64,000 bases of DNA, taken from Allobosea sp. CS1GBMeth4. Lineage in GTDB: Bacteria > Pseudomonadota > Alphaproteobacteria > Rhizobiales > Beijerinckiaceae. Under the pieces are notes generated by a model. That model was not told where the DNA came from, made no database searches, and saw nothing but the letters and a program-made list of their open reading frames with translations. The stretch covers positions 1-64,000 of the forward strand of contig NZ_FYAS01000007.1 of assembly GCF_900185715.1 (NCBI RefSeq), read 5' to 3'. This document shows positions 33,301-43,439 of this stretch, in pieces. The stretch's first letter is position 1. The number at the start of each line of letters is the position of its first letter. The translations under genes and the position numbers were made by a program.

Positions 33301-34466
33301 CAGGCGACCTTGCCGAAGGCGGGCAGCCCGATCTCGCTCAGGACGGCCTCGGTATGCTCGCCCAGCGCGGCCGGCACGATCCTGATCGCCACTGGCGCCG
33401 CCTCCATGTGGATCGGCGAGCCGACGACGCGCACGCGCTCGGTCGGCCCGTCCGCTTCCAGGATCATGCCGTTGACGCTGGTCTGCTCGTCGGCGAGCGC
33501 CTCTTCGAGCCGGCGTACCGGCGCGCAGAGCAGGTCTTGCTCCTCGAGCCGCGACAGCCAATAGGCCGTGCTCTGACTGCGGAAGCGCTCGGCGAAGAGC
33601 GCCTGGAGGGCGGCTTTGTTGGCGACCTGCAGCACGTGGCCGGCGAAGCGCGGATCGGTCTTGAGTCCGGGCAGGTCGAGCGCGGCGGCGATGTCGCCGA
33701 GCGGATCGGCCTTGAAGGCGCCGACCATGACGAGCGCGCCGTCCTGCGTCTCGAACACGCCGGTCAGCGGCATGGCGCCCCAGTTCACCTCGCGTCCGCG
33801 CATCATCTGGGCGGCCGCCTCCTGCGTCTGCGCCGCCAGCATCGAATCGAACAGCGAGACGCTGATGCGCTGGCCCTTGCCCGTCTGCTGACGCTGGAGC
33901 AGGGCGAGCAGGATGCCCTGGACCATATGCATGCCGGCCGAATAATCGGCGAAGGTGGTCGAGAGCACGGCGAGCGGCTGGTCGGCATTGGCCCGGCGAT
34001 GCATCACGCCCGACAGCGCCTGCGCCAGCACATCCTGCCCGCCCTTGTGCGCATAGGGTCCGGTCAAGCCGAAACCGGTGCCGACCGCATAGATCAGCCG
34101 CGGATTGCGGGCCGACAGGGCCTCGTAGGAAAAGCCCATCCGCTCCATCACGCCGGCGCGGAAATTGTTGACCACGACATCCGCCTCGTCGATCAGCCGC
34201 AGGACGGCGTCCTTGCCCTCCTGCTTGCGCAGGTCGAGCACGACCGAGCGCTTGTTGCGGTTGAGCGAGCAGAACACCGGACCCTGCAGCCCCGCCGGAT
34301 CATTGGGAAAGGAGGTGCGCGAGAGGTCGCCCGTCGGCGGGCGCTCGATCTTGATGACGTCGGCGCCGTAATCGCCGAGCATCTGGGTGGCGACCGGACC
34401 CATCATCACCTGGGTGAAGTCGACGACCTTGATGCCCGACAGCGGCAATGCGGCAGGGATGGTCAC
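33300..34466 (-). CDS. CaiB/BaiF family (class III) CoA-transferase
   Basis: The 388-residue product starts SGIKVVDFTQVMMGPVATQM, where the family has its nucleotide-binding segment, and contains DVIKIERPPTGD and FCSLNRNKRSVVLDLR. The catalytic Asp region is VVNNFRAGVMERMGF with the preceding LIDEADV. It transfers CoA between acids, probably activating the imported substrate. The GTG start overlaps the FAD-oxidoreductase stop (GTGA). Confidence 0.88.
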   Translation of the reverse strand: MTIPAALPLSGIKVVDFTQVMMGPVATQMLGDYGADVIKIERPPTGDLSRTSFPNDPAGLQGPVFCSLNRNKRSVVLDLRKQEGKDAVLRLIDEADVVVNNFRAGVMERMGFSYEALSARNPRLIYAVGTGFGLTGPYAHKGGQDVLAQALSGVMHRRANADQPLAVLSTTFADYSAGMHMVQGILLALLQRQQTGKGQRISVSLFDSMLAAQTQEAAAQMMRGREVNWGAMPLTGVFETQDGALVMVGAFKADPLGDIAAALDLPGLKTDPRFAGHVLQVANKAALQALFAERFRSQSTAYWLSRLEEQDLLCAPVRRLEEALADEQTSVNGMILEADGPTERVRVVGSPIHMEAAPVAIRIVPAALGEHTEAVLSEIGLPAFGKVA

Positions 34467-35812
34467 GCGGCGTTCTCCAGGGTGGTGGCGTTGGCGGAAG
34501 GGATGTCGCCAGGGTCCCCGCCCTGGGCCCGCACGCGCTTGCAGATCTCCTGCGTGGGGACGTTGCGCAGGCATTGCCCGCTCGCGACCGAGAGAGCCGC
34601 CGCGACGCCGGCCGACTGCCCCATCGCCATGCAGGGCGGGATTTCGCGCGACATCTTCTGCGCCTGCTCGGTCGCAGAGTAATGCCGGCCGGCGACGACG
34701 AGCCCGTCGAGCTCGCGCGGCAGCATGGCCCGGTAGGGCGTGTAGTAGTCGCGGCCGCGCGCGACCGTGTCGGTGAAATGGACCCGGTCGAGTATGTCGC
34801 GCTTGGTCACGACATAGTCGCCCTGCAGGAGCCGGGTCTGGCGCACGCCGAGCTGCGGCGCGACGTCCATCACGAAGCAGCGGCGGAAGCCGGGCATATT
34901 CTCGCGCACGTAGTCGACCAGCGCGTAGAGCTTGTTGCGGCCCTCGAAATCAGCGCGCGTCAGATCCTCCACCGCCAGGGCGTCGAAGCCGGCCATGTGC
35001 GGGCAGTTGCACCAGACGACGCCCGGCAGCGGCGTCTTGAGCCACCACATGTCCCAGGATCCGCCCATGATGCGCTTGGCCTGGCGGTCGATGGCGGCGA
35101 AGGCCTCCGGCTCCTCGTGCTGGAATCGCTCCGCCTCGTCGGTATCGACGCCGCCGAGGCGGAACACGGTGGTGACGATGAAGGATCCCTTCTCATGCGC
35201 CGCCCCCGCCGAGGCGGCGACGTCGAGATCGCCCGAGGCGTCGACGACGACCTCGGCCAGGATCGCCTGGCGGCCGGCCTTGGTCTCGCAGACGATGCCG
35301 GTCACCTTGCCGTTCTCGACCAGCGTGCGGGAGAACCAGGAATGCAGGCGCACGTCGATCTTCGCCTCGCTCACCATGTCGTTGGCGGCGCGCTTCCAGC
35401 CGTCGGGGTCGAAGGCGGCGGCCATGACGATGGGCTGCGGCTTGGTCTGGGCGCGGAAGTCGTGAGCCCCCCAGCGCGCCCATTTGCGATGCATCGCCCA
35501 GTCCTGGCGGCGCTCCTCGGGCGGCGGGTAGACGCAGGCGCCGCGTGCCGCCATGCGCTCGATCATCTCCATGCAGATGCCCTGCACGGTCACATCGTCC
35601 CCGTTGTGCATGTCGTCGAGCACCAGCACCATGCCGCCCGAGGCCAGCCCGCCGAGATAAGGGTAGCGCTCGACCATGGTCACGGCGCAGCCTTCGCGGC
35701 GGGCAGCGATCGCGGCCGACATGCCGGCCGGCCCGCCGCCGACGACGAGCACGTCGGCCCTGGCGACGACCGGGACGGAGCCGCCCGGTTCGGCGATGGT
35801 GGTCGCAGTCAT
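34463..35812 (-). CDS. FAD-dependent oxidoreductase (FAD_oxidored family)
   Basis: The 449-residue product has an N-terminal dinucleotide-binding motif, VLVVGGGPAGMSAAIAARREG, then ERYPYLGGLASGG and, later, VVVDASGDLDVAASAGA and a C-terminal GLVVAGRHYSATEQAQKMSR. This matches the FAD_oxidored group, often of unknown substrate and sometimes linked to iron-sulphur partners. It lies between the ABC permease and the CoA-transferase and is likely to oxidise or reduce the imported compound. Confidence 0.85.
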   Translation of the reverse strand: MTATTIAEPGGSVPVVARADVLVVGGGPAGMSAAIAARREGCAVTMVERYPYLGGLASGGMVLVLDDMHNGDDVTVQGICMEMIERMAARGACVYPPPEERRQDWAMHRKWARWGAHDFRAQTKPQPIVMAAAFDPDGWKRAANDMVSEAKIDVRLHSWFSRTLVENGKVTGIVCETKAGRQAILAEVVVDASGDLDVAASAGAAHEKGSFIVTTVFRLGGVDTDEAERFQHEEPEAFAAIDRQAKRIMGGSWDMWWLKTPLPGVVWCNCPHMAGFDALAVEDLTRADFEGRNKLYALVDYVRENMPGFRRCFVMDVAPQLGVRQTRLLQGDYVVTKRDILDRVHFTDTVARGRDYYTPYRAMLPRELDGLVVAGRHYSATEQAQKMSREIPPCMAMGQSAGVAAALSVASGQCLRNVPTQEICKRVRAQGGDPGDIPSANATTLENAA

Positions 35813-35837
35813 GGTGCTCTCCGGATTGCGGGTCGCG

Positions 35838-36671
35838 TCAATGGGCGTTCGAGGGCTGCCAGCGCACGATCAGGCGCTCGAGCATGGTCACGCAGAGGAA
35901 GAACAGCATCGAAAAGCAGGATGCGACGATCACGGTCGCGTAGAGCAGCGCCGAGTCGAAGGAGTAGGTCGCCTGGATGATCAGCGCGCCGATGCCGGAG
36001 TTGGAGCCGATCCATTCGGCGACGATCGCGCCGACGACCGAGGTCGAGGCCGAGATCTTCAGCGCGGAGAACAGATAGGGCAGCGAGTTGTAGAGCCTGA
36101 GCTTGAAGAAGACCTGGCGCTTCGAGGCCGAAAGCACCCGCATCAGCTCCATCGCCTGCGGATTCACCGCCTCCAGCCCGCGCACCATGTTCACCAGCGT
36201 CGGGAAGAAGCAGATCAGCGCCGCGATCGCGATCTTCGGCTCCATGCCGTTGCCGAGCAGCAACACGAGGATCGGTGCCTTGGCGACGACCGGGATCGTG
36301 TTGATCAGCACCACCGTCGGGAAGAAGGTCTCCTCCAGCGTCTTCTTGTGGACGAAGGCGGTGGCGATGACGATCGCGACGATGTTCCCGAGCAGGAAGC
36401 CTGAGAGGGCCTCGATCGCGGTCGGAACGAGGTTGGCGAGCAGCACGTCGCCCTTGGCGACGAGCGTCTGCGCCACCAGAAGCGGCGAGGGGGCGACGAA
36501 GGGCGGGACCTTGAACAGGTAGACCAGCGCCGCCCAGAGGCCGAGGAAGACGGCGATACCCAGGAGCGGCAGGAGGCGCCGGCGCAACTGGGCGCGGCGG
36601 CGGACTCGGCGGAAGCTTTCCTCCGCCTCCGAGACGGTCGCATCGGGCGGGATGGCGGCGGCGAGCGTCAT
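35838..36671 (-). CDS. ABC transporter permease (SsuC/TauC/NMT1 class)
   Basis: The 277-residue product has six hydrophobic helices and the EAA loop containing LMRVLSASKRQVFFKLRLYNSLPYLFSALK. These features are typical of permeases for sulphonates, nitrate, taurine or pyrimidine precursors. The start ATG overlaps the ATPase stop (ATGA). It is the membrane component of the importer at 36668-38510. Confidence 0.9.
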   Translation of the reverse strand: MTLAAAIPPDATVSEAEESFRRVRRRAQLRRRLLPLLGIAVFLGLWAALVYLFKVPPFVAPSPLLVAQTLVAKGDVLLANLVPTAIEALSGFLLGNIVAIVIATAFVHKKTLEETFFPTVVLINTIPVVAKAPILVLLLGNGMEPKIAIAALICFFPTLVNMVRGLEAVNPQAMELMRVLSASKRQVFFKLRLYNSLPYLFSALKISASTSVVGAIVAEWIGSNSGIGALIIQATYSFDSALLYATVIVASCFSMLFFLCVTMLERLIVRWQPSNAH

Positions 36672-37492
36672 TCCGTGCCTCCCAGCGCCGCCCGCAACCG
36701 CGTCGCGACCCGCATGAACGCCGGTGTCTCCCGGATCGCAAGCGTGCGGTCGCGCGGCAGGTCGATATCGACCTGCGCGGCGACACGGCCGGGATTGGCG
36801 GCGAGCACCAGCACTTGCTCGCCCAGGAACAGCGCCTCGTAGACCGAGTGCGTCACGAACAGGATCGTGGTGCCGGTCTCGCGCCAGATGCGCCGCAGTT
36901 CCTCGTTCAGCCGGTCGCGAGTGATCTCGTCGAGCGCACCGAAAGGCTCGTCCATGAGCAGGAGGCGCGGACCCCCGAGCAGCGCACGGGCGATCGAGAC
37001 GCGCTGGCGCATGCCGCCCGACAATTCGTGTGGGAAGCTGCTTTCCCAGCCTTCCAGCCCGACGAGCTTGAGCAGCTCGCGCGGCGTCGGCATTCCGGCC
37101 GGCAGGCGCGGCCTCCCGCCGACCTCGAGCGGGAGCTCGACATTCTGCAGGGCCGTGCGCCAGGGCAGCAGGGCGGCGTCCTGGAAGACGAAGCCCAGCG
37201 CCCGTTGCAGCCGCGCCTGCTGAGGCGACAGGCCCAGCACGGTCATCTGTCCGGAACTCGGCGCGATCAGGTCCGCCACGACCCGCAGCAAGGTCGACTT
37301 GCCGCAGCCGGAGGGGCCGAGCAGGCTGAGGAATCCGCCGTTCTCGACCGAGAAGCTGACATTCTCCAGCGCGGTCACCGTGCGCCGCTCGGTGACGAAA
37401 CGGACCGAGAGGTTGCGGCAGCCGACCGCGGAGCTTGCCGCCGGCGCCGGTGCGTCGGCGTCGCGCGGTTCCGCCATGGCGAGCGCGGCCAT
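36668..37492 (-). CDS. ABC transporter ATP-binding protein (SsuB/TauB class)
   Basis: The 274-residue ATPase has Walker A GPSGCGKST, LSGGMRQR and Walker B LLLMDEPFGALD, with a VTHSVYEA H-loop. The N-terminal 20 residues are low-complexity. I placed the start at 37492 because it lies just after the substrate-binding gene stop, although the frame is open to 37519. It powers the importer for the adjacent catabolic genes. Confidence 0.9.
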   Translation of the reverse strand: MAALAMAEPRDADAPAPAASSAVGCRNLSVRFVTERRTVTALENVSFSVENGGFLSLLGPSGCGKSTLLRVVADLIAPSSGQMTVLGLSPQQARLQRALGFVFQDAALLPWRTALQNVELPLEVGGRPRLPAGMPTPRELLKLVGLEGWESSFPHELSGGMRQRVSIARALLGGPRLLLMDEPFGALDEITRDRLNEELRRIWRETGTTILFVTHSVYEALFLGEQVLVLAANPGRVAAQVDIDLPRDRTLAIRETPAFMRVATRLRAALGGTE

Positions 37493-37496
37493 CGGC

Positions 37497-38510
37497 TCAG
37501 CCGATCCGCGGCCGAGCATCGGCGGTCTTGCCGAGCACGTCGAGGGTCATGACCTCCGACAGCTTGGGCGTGTGCTTGGTGAACTGCCCGAGAGCCGCGT
37601 AGAGATCGATCTGCTGCTGCCAGACGGCCGCGTCCATCGTGCCCCAGCCCTCCGCCTTGGTCTGCGGGCCGAAGGAGAAGGACAGCATCACGTCGATCGC
37701 CTGGCGCTCGTCGGCGGCGATCAGGTTGGGATACTCCTTGACCAGCAGCGCCACAGCCTGGTCGCGATTGGCATGGGCATAGGCCCAGCCCTTGGCGGTG
37801 GCGCGCAGATATTTCGCCAGCGCGTCGCTCTTCGTCTTCAGCGTCTCGGCCGTCGCGTAGTAGGGCAGGGCGTAGAGCTTCACGCCGGCATCCCACAGCG
37901 ACATTCCGACCCGATCGGGGCCGAGGACCTTGAGCGCCGAGGTGTTCGTCTCCCAGCCGGTGACGACATCGACCTGGCCGGTCAGGAGAGGCGTCATCTC
38001 CGCGCCGATCGGGACGATGGTGACCTCCTTTTCCGAGATCTTGTTCTGGGCCAGCAGCGCGCGCAGCAGGATGATGCCGGTCGACTGGATTCCGACCTTC
38101 TTGCCGACGAAGTCCTTCGGCTCCCGCACCGGGTTCTTCTTCAGCGAATAGAAGGTGTAGGGATGCCTCTGGCAGCCTGCGGCGAAGCAGATCACTGGCA
38201 GCTCCTGCGAGGCCGCCAGCATCAGCGACGGGCTCGACGACACCTGCCCGATCTCGAAGCGGCCGCTGGCGACGACGGCGACGCCGTCGACATTGGGGCC
38301 GCCGGGCTGGATGCGCATCTCGAGGCCCTCCGCCTCGTAATAGCCCATCGCCTTGGCGCAGACCTCGCCGATCTGGTTGCCGCCGGTGATCCAGCCGAGC
38401 TGCATGTTGACGATCGTCTTGCCTTGGGCGGCAGCCTCGAACGCGATCAACGGTCCGGAAATCGCCGCCGCGGCGGCGGATGTGAGAAATGTGCGTCGGC
38501 TGCTCGGCAT
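37497..38510 (-). CDS. ABC transporter substrate-binding protein (NMT1/SsuA-like)
   Basis: The 337-residue product has a Tat-type signal, SSRRTFLTSAAAAAI, followed by an NMT1/SsuA-type ligand-binding domain. Conserved segments are MQLGWITGGNQIGEVCAKAM near the start, NVDGVAVVASGRFEIGQ and VDVVTGWETNTSAL. Related proteins bind sulphonates, thiamine precursors, aromatic acids or riboflavin, so the ligand is open. It is the first gene of the operon. AGGGG lies nine bases before the ATG. Confidence 0.85.
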   Translation of the reverse strand: MPSSRRTFLTSAAAAAISGPLIAFEAAAQGKTIVNMQLGWITGGNQIGEVCAKAMGYYEAEGLEMRIQPGGPNVDGVAVVASGRFEIGQVSSSPSLMLAASQELPVICFAAGCQRHPYTFYSLKKNPVREPKDFVGKKVGIQSTGIILLRALLAQNKISEKEVTIVPIGAEMTPLLTGQVDVVTGWETNTSALKVLGPDRVGMSLWDAGVKLYALPYYATAETLKTKSDALAKYLRATAKGWAYAHANRDQAVALLVKEYPNLIAADERQAIDVMLSFSFGPQTKAEGWGTMDAAVWQQQIDLYAALGQFTKHTPKLSEVMTLDVLGKTADARPRIG

Positions 38511-38656
38511 GATGACGGTCCCCTTCTCACGACGCTTCGAGGCGTCTTGAGGAGGATTAGAGCACTGCCGAGCGTACTCAGATAGAAGAATAATTCGCCC
38601 GAAGCGTTGCCGTAATGAGATCGTGCCCAATCCGGCGTCAGCTGCCCTGCGGATGC

Positions 38657-39097
38657 TCAGCCGGCTGTCCCGCCCCGGGGCAGCGACACGTGCCGTACCG
38701 TCACGCCGCCTTCCTCCAGGATCACGCTCGATCGCAGGAAGGCCTGCCCCCATACAGCGTCTTCGAAGGCCGGAGGCGGCGTCTCGACGCAAGTGATCCC
38801 GGCATCGACGATCGCCCTCGCGCAATCGATGCAGGGAAAGAAGGTCGTCGCCAATCGCGCCCCGGCCGTGGCATGGCCCTGCCGCGCCGCGGCGAAGATG
38901 GCATGGCGCTCGGCATGCTCCATCCAGACGAAGCGGCCATCGCCCTCGTGCCGCTCGGGCAGGTCGCGCACCCCGCTGGGGAAGGTGTTGCAGGCGGTGA
39001 TGACGCTCCCGTCGGCCAGCCGCAGGCAGGCGCCGACCTGGCGCACCTTATTGGGGCTTTCCTGCGCGGCATCGAGCGCCAACAGCATGTCCGTCAT
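38657..39097 (-). CDS. Deoxycytidylate deaminase-like protein
   Basis: The 146-residue product has the zinc-dependent deaminase signature: HAE in MEHAERHAI and PCxxC in FFPCIDCARAI. The spacing suits the cytidine/dCMP deaminase family. The start at 39097 (MTDMLLALDAA) has AGAGG six bases upstream; the longer frame to 39166 adds no family sequence. The substrate may be dCMP or another pyrimidine or amine-bearing compound. Confidence 0.75.
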   Translation of the reverse strand: MTDMLLALDAAQESPNKVRQVGACLRLADGSVITACNTFPSGVRDLPERHEGDGRFVWMEHAERHAIFAAARQGHATAGARLATTFFPCIDCARAIVDAGITCVETPPPAFEDAVWGQAFLRSSVILEEGGVTVRHVSLPRGGTAG

Positions 39098-39531
39098 CAA
39101 TGCCTCTGGAAGCTGAGAATGCGTACGGTCGGCTGAATTGTGAGATGCGCGCCACACGGCGCTCATCCCGGACCTGACACCCGATGCCTTCGCCCGCGAG
39201 GGTCGTCATCGACCATATCGCCGCCGCGCTCGAGATGGGCTCGGTCCGGTCTCGCACGCATCGACCGACAGCGGCAACATCCAGGCGGCAGGGGCTCGCC
39301 AGCACCGCCATCAGACGAGCTGGACCCTGGAGACGTGATGGTCCTGCGCTTTGGCTCGTCTTGTCCACAACCGTGCCGATGCCCGTCCCGAATGCCGTTG
39401 TTGCCGGCTGCCCGAGCGCCTGTGATTGCCGAACTGCGGGTGGTGCCTGCAATTTTAGCCTCTGCCCTCACGATCTCGTTCGCATTCCCGCCTAGAACGA
39501 CGCGTTCGACCCGCCCGGATGCGAAGGCGCC
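39098..39531. other. Intergenic region, no supported gene
   Basis: A 430-base gap between divergent genes. Several overlapping frames exist on both strands but none has a ribosome binding site or protein-like composition. It probably holds the promoters of both neighbours. Confidence 0.35.
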
Positions 39532-42018
39532 ATGTACCGAACATTGTCGTGCTTGACCGATGAGCATGCTGCGTGGGTGCTGCCGCTATCCGGGCTGGTC
39601 TGCTGGGTATCCTGCCATACGACGTTCGGCCTGCTCAAACAGGCGCGCGAGAGTACGGGCTGGGCGGCCACAGCCTGGCTCGTCGCTACCGGCTCGGCGG
39701 CCGGTGCAGGGATCTGGAGTACGCATTTCATCGCGATGCTCGGCTATAATCCGCCGGTCGCCATCGGCTATGATCTGCGCCTGACATTGGCGTCATTGGG
39801 CGTTGCGATCGCAGCCGCTTCCGGCGCCGCAACGCTGATCCGGGCGGCCGCGGGTCCCGCGACCATCATCGCAGGCGCCATCGTGCTGACGGCTGGTATC
39901 GCCGCGATGCATTTCGCCGGAATGGCGGGTGTCCGCATCCCCGGCCTTTTCGTTTGGGACGAGCGGCTCGTGGCCGCCGCTCTTGTATCCGGAGCTGTCC
40001 TGACCTGCGCGGCCCTCTTCGTTTTCCTCCACCGGATCGGCCGCTACCCTCGCGCGATTGCCGCCACGTTACTCACCGGGGCCATCGGGTCATTGCACTT
40101 CCTGTCGATGGCCGCGGCGCGGGCGGCGCCGGATCCCTCGATGGCCGTGCCCGATGACGGGCTGGCGCGCGGGGCGCTCGCCGCGGGCATAGCAGCCGTG
40201 ATGCTGGCGATCCTGGCCTTCTCCGCGCTGACCCTGTTCGCCGACCATCTCAGGCGGGCCAATCGCGCCCTGGCCTCGCATGGCGCGGCGCTGCGCGACA
40301 GCGAAGAGCGGCTGGCCCTGGCCTTGGATGCCGGAAGCGACGGCCTGTGGGACTGGAATATCGATACCGGGCATGTGTGGCTGTCCGACCGCTGCTCGAC
40401 CATGCTGGGCTATGGGCCCGGGGAGCTCGAGGGCCATGTGCGGACGTGGCGGCGCCTGATCCATCCGGACGATGAGGCGAAGGCCCTGGACACTCTGGAC
40501 GCGCATCTCGGCGGCCGCTCGCCGGTCTACGAGTTCGAGCACCGGTTGCGCCGAAAGGACGGTGGCTGGAGCTGGGTCCTGGCGCGCGGAAAAGTCGTGC
40601 AGCGCGATCCGCTGGGCCGCCCCGGGCGCATGGTCGGCACTCATATCGACATCGGCGCTCGCAAGATCGCAGAAGAGCAGATTGCTCACATGGCCCGCCA
40701 TGACGGCCTGACCGGGCTGGCCAACCGGACCTGCTTCCACGATCTGCTGCGCCGCGCCTTGCAGGAGGTCGCCGATGATGGCGGCGCCTGTGCGCTGATG
40801 TGCCTGGACCTCGATCGCTTCAAGATCGTCAATGACACGGCCGGGCACATGGCTGGCGACGAATTGCTGAGGCTCGTCGCTGCGAGAATCGCCGCGTGCA
40901 TTCATCCCACGGACACGGTGGCCCGGCTCGGCGGCGACGAGTTCGCCGTACTGGTCAAGAGCCATCCGACAGATGAATACCTCGCCAATCTGGCCCGGAT
41001 GTTCATCGCCGCGGTCGGACAGCCCTTCGTTTTCGATGGCCAGATGATCGAGATCGGCCTCAGCGTCGGGATAGCGTGCGCACCGCAGCACGGTCTCGCC
41101 GAGCAGCTTCTCTTCAGCCGGGCCGATCGCGCGCTATACCGGGCGAAGGCCGAGGGCCGGAACAACTATCGATTCTTCGATACGGCGATGGACGCGGCGA
41201 TCATCCAGCGCCATGAGCTCGAACGCGACCTGAGAAAGGCATTCCTGGGCGGGGGGCTTCAGCTGCATTACCAGCCTCAGGTCAGGGCTCACACGGGCGA
41301 GCTCGTTGGTTTCGAGGCGCTCCTCCGCTGGAGCCATGCCGAACGTGGCATCATTCCGCCCGGCGAATTCATCCCGCTGGCCGAAGAGACGGGTCTCATC
41401 GCGCAGCTCGGAGAGTGGGTCTTGCGAACGGCCTGCGCGGAGGCGACGCGTTGGGCGCGGCCACTCAAGGTCGCGGTCAATCTGTCACCCCGCGAGTTTC
41501 AGCAGGACGACCTTCCCGAGCTCATTCTCGGTATCCTGAGCGAGACGGGGCTGCCGCCCGAGCGTCTGGAGATCGAGATCACGGAGACGGCGATCTTCGC
41601 CGATACGAACCGGGCTCTCCTGGTCGTGCGGCGCCTCAAGGAGGCCGGCATCAGCCTGGCGATGGACGATTTCGGCACCGGCCACGCTTCGCTCGCGACC
41701 CTGCAGTCCTTTCCCTTCGACAAGATCAAGATCGACCAATCCTTCGTCGGACAGATCGAGGTCAATCCCCAAGCCGCGGTCATCGTCCGCGCTGTCCTCG
41801 GCCTGGGACGCAGCCTCGGCATTCGCGTCGTCGCAGAAGGCGTCGAGACCATGGATCAGATGCGGTTCCTCGTCGCCGAGCAATGCGAGGAGCTTCAGGG
41901 CCATTTGTTCGGGAGGCCGCAGCCGATCGAGAGCTTCGCGGACGCCATCGCTGGCGCGGAGGTGTCAAGGGCGGCGGCTTCGGCCCCCAATGTCGTGCGA
42001 ATGGCATTTGCGAGCTGA
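39532..42018 (+). CDS. MHYT-PAS-GGDEF-EAL cyclic di-GMP signalling protein
   Basis: The 828-residue inner-membrane protein has an N-terminal MHYT sensor with about seven helices (residues 1-245) and its repeated Met/His motifs: STHFIAM (His65), AAMHFAGM (His127) and GSLHFLSM (His189). These are thought to bind copper or sense a gas. A PAS domain follows (about 255-375), then GGDEF with intact active site GGDEF (467-471) and EAL with EAL (595-597), DFGTGHASL and EGVET. The inhibitory I-site reads HPTD instead of RxxD. It may make cyclic di-GMP, degrade it or switch between the two. Confidence 0.92.
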   Translation: MYRTLSCLTDEHAAWVLPLSGLVCWVSCHTTFGLLKQARESTGWAATAWLVATGSAAGAGIWSTHFIAMLGYNPPVAIGYDLRLTLASLGVAIAAASGAATLIRAAAGPATIIAGAIVLTAGIAAMHFAGMAGVRIPGLFVWDERLVAAALVSGAVLTCAALFVFLHRIGRYPRAIAATLLTGAIGSLHFLSMAAARAAPDPSMAVPDDGLARGALAAGIAAVMLAILAFSALTLFADHLRRANRALASHGAALRDSEERLALALDAGSDGLWDWNIDTGHVWLSDRCSTMLGYGPGELEGHVRTWRRLIHPDDEAKALDTLDAHLGGRSPVYEFEHRLRRKDGGWSWVLARGKVVQRDPLGRPGRMVGTHIDIGARKIAEEQIAHMARHDGLTGLANRTCFHDLLRRALQEVADDGGACALMCLDLDRFKIVNDTAGHMAGDELLRLVAARIAACIHPTDTVARLGGDEFAVLVKSHPTDEYLANLARMFIAAVGQPFVFDGQMIEIGLSVGIACAPQHGLAEQLLFSRADRALYRAKAEGRNNYRFFDTAMDAAIIQRHELERDLRKAFLGGGLQLHYQPQVRAHTGELVGFEALLRWSHAERGIIPPGEFIPLAEETGLIAQLGEWVLRTACAEATRWARPLKVAVNLSPREFQQDDLPELILGILSETGLPPERLEIEITETAIFADTNRALLVVRRLKEAGISLAMDDFGTGHASLATLQSFPFDKIKIDQSFVGQIEVNPQAAVIVRAVLGLGRSLGIRVVAEGVETMDQMRFLVAEQCEELQGHLFGRPQPIESFADAIAGAEVSRAAASAPNVVRMAFAS

Positions 42019-42130
42019 TCTCGCCGGCGGTGCCCCCAGGACCGCCGGAGGTCGTTCCAGACTCGGCCGCACCGCGCGAGTGCCGCTGCCGCCGGCGCGG
42101 CCTTGCCGAGCCCGCGCACGGCCCGTCCTC

Positions 42131-43303
42131 TCATGGTCTCATCACCACTTTCACGCAGCCGTCCTCCTTGTCGCGGAATCGCTGGTAGAGCGCCGGTCCG
42201 TCCTCCAGCGTGGCGCGATGCGTGATGACGAAGGAGGGGTCGATCTCGCCATTGGCGATCTTGTCGAGCAGCGGGACGAGATAGCGGTGGGTATGGGTCT
42301 GCCCGGTCCTCAGGGTCAGGCCCTTGTTCATGAAGGCGCCCATCGGGATCTTGTCGAGGAAGCCGAGATAGACGCCGGGCATCGAGATGGTGCCGCCCTT
42401 GCGGCAGCACATGATCGCTTCGCGCAGCACATGCGGCCGGTCGGTGCCGAGATAGGTGGCGGCCTTGATCTTGTCGACCACGGCGTCGAGCGTGCCGCCG
42501 GCATGGGCTTCGGCTCCGACCGCGTCGATGCAGCGGTCGGGGCCGCGCCCACGGGTCAGCTCCATCAGCCGGTCATAGACCCCGCCATCGTCGAAATCGA
42601 CGATCTCGGTCCTGCCGTCGCTCGCCGCCATGGCGAGCCGCTCGCGCACATTGTCGATCGAGATCACGCGTCCGGCACCGAGCATCCAGGCGCTCCGGAT
42701 CGCGAACTGGCCGACCGGCCCCGCTCCCCAGACCGCGACGGTGTCGCCCGGCTCGAGCTCGGCGTTCTCCGCCGCCATGTAGCCGGTCGGAAAGATGTCG
42801 GAGAGGAACAGCACCTGCTCGTCGGCGAGGCCGTCGGGCACCTTGATGGGCCCGACATCGGCATAGGGCACCCGCATATATTCCGCCTGGCCGCCGGCGA
42901 AGCCACCCAGCATATGCGAATAGCCGAACAGGCCCGAGGGGGAGTGCCCCATCGCCTTCCGCGCCATCTCGGCATTGGGATTGGAGCGGTCGCAGAGGGA
43001 GAAGAGCTGCTTGCGACAGAAGAAGCACTCGCCGCATGCGATGTTGAACGGCACCACCACCCGGTCGCCGACCTTGAGCTTGCCGACGCCGCGGCCGACC
43101 TCGACCACCTCGCCCATCGTTTCGTGGCCGAGGACGTCGCCGCTCTCCATCGTCGGCATGTAGCCGTCGTAGAGATGCAGGTCGGAGCCGCAGATCGCGC
43201 AGGCGGTCACCTTGATGATCACGTCGCCATCGGCTTCGATCCCGGGGTCGTCCACGATATCGCAGCGAATATCGCTCTTGCCGTGCCAGCACAGGGCGCG
43301 CAT
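42131..43303 (-). CDS. Zinc-dependent alcohol dehydrogenase (formaldehyde-dehydrogenase-like)
   Basis: The 390-residue medium-chain dehydrogenase has catalytic zinc ligands in CAICGSDLH and LGHE, and four structural-zinc cysteines in [15 protein letters not shown]. The NAD site is [17 protein letters not shown]. The insertion ECFFCRK and the long loop after the Rossmann region resemble glutathione-independent formaldehyde dehydrogenases, but substrate assignment is uncertain. AGAGGAG upstream supports the ATG at 43303 over 43324. It is transcribed towards the MHYT gene. Confidence 0.85.
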   Translation of the reverse strand: MRALCWHGKSDIRCDIVDDPGIEADGDVIIKVTACAICGSDLHLYDGYMPTMESGDVLGHETMGEVVEVGRGVGKLKVGDRVVVPFNIACGECFFCRKQLFSLCDRSNPNAEMARKAMGHSPSGLFGYSHMLGGFAGGQAEYMRVPYADVGPIKVPDGLADEQVLFLSDIFPTGYMAAENAELEPGDTVAVWGAGPVGQFAIRSAWMLGAGRVISIDNVRERLAMAASDGRTEIVDFDDGGVYDRLMELTRGRGPDRCIDAVGAEAHAGGTLDAVVDKIKAATYLGTDRPHVLREAIMCCRKGGTISMPGVYLGFLDKIPMGAFMNKGLTLRTGQTHTHRYLVPLLDKIANGEIDPSFVITHRATLEDGPALYQRFRDKEDGCVKVVMRP

Positions 43304-43439
43304 GCGCTCAGCTCCTCTGTCCACCGATCAGACAAGAACCGGGCGCAAAGGCGTTTCGTTCCACGCTGGTGCGATCTGGGCCGCGCCGGGCGAGAGGCCG
43401 GGGCCGCGGTCGTCGCCGGCGGATGGCGCGCCACCAGAC

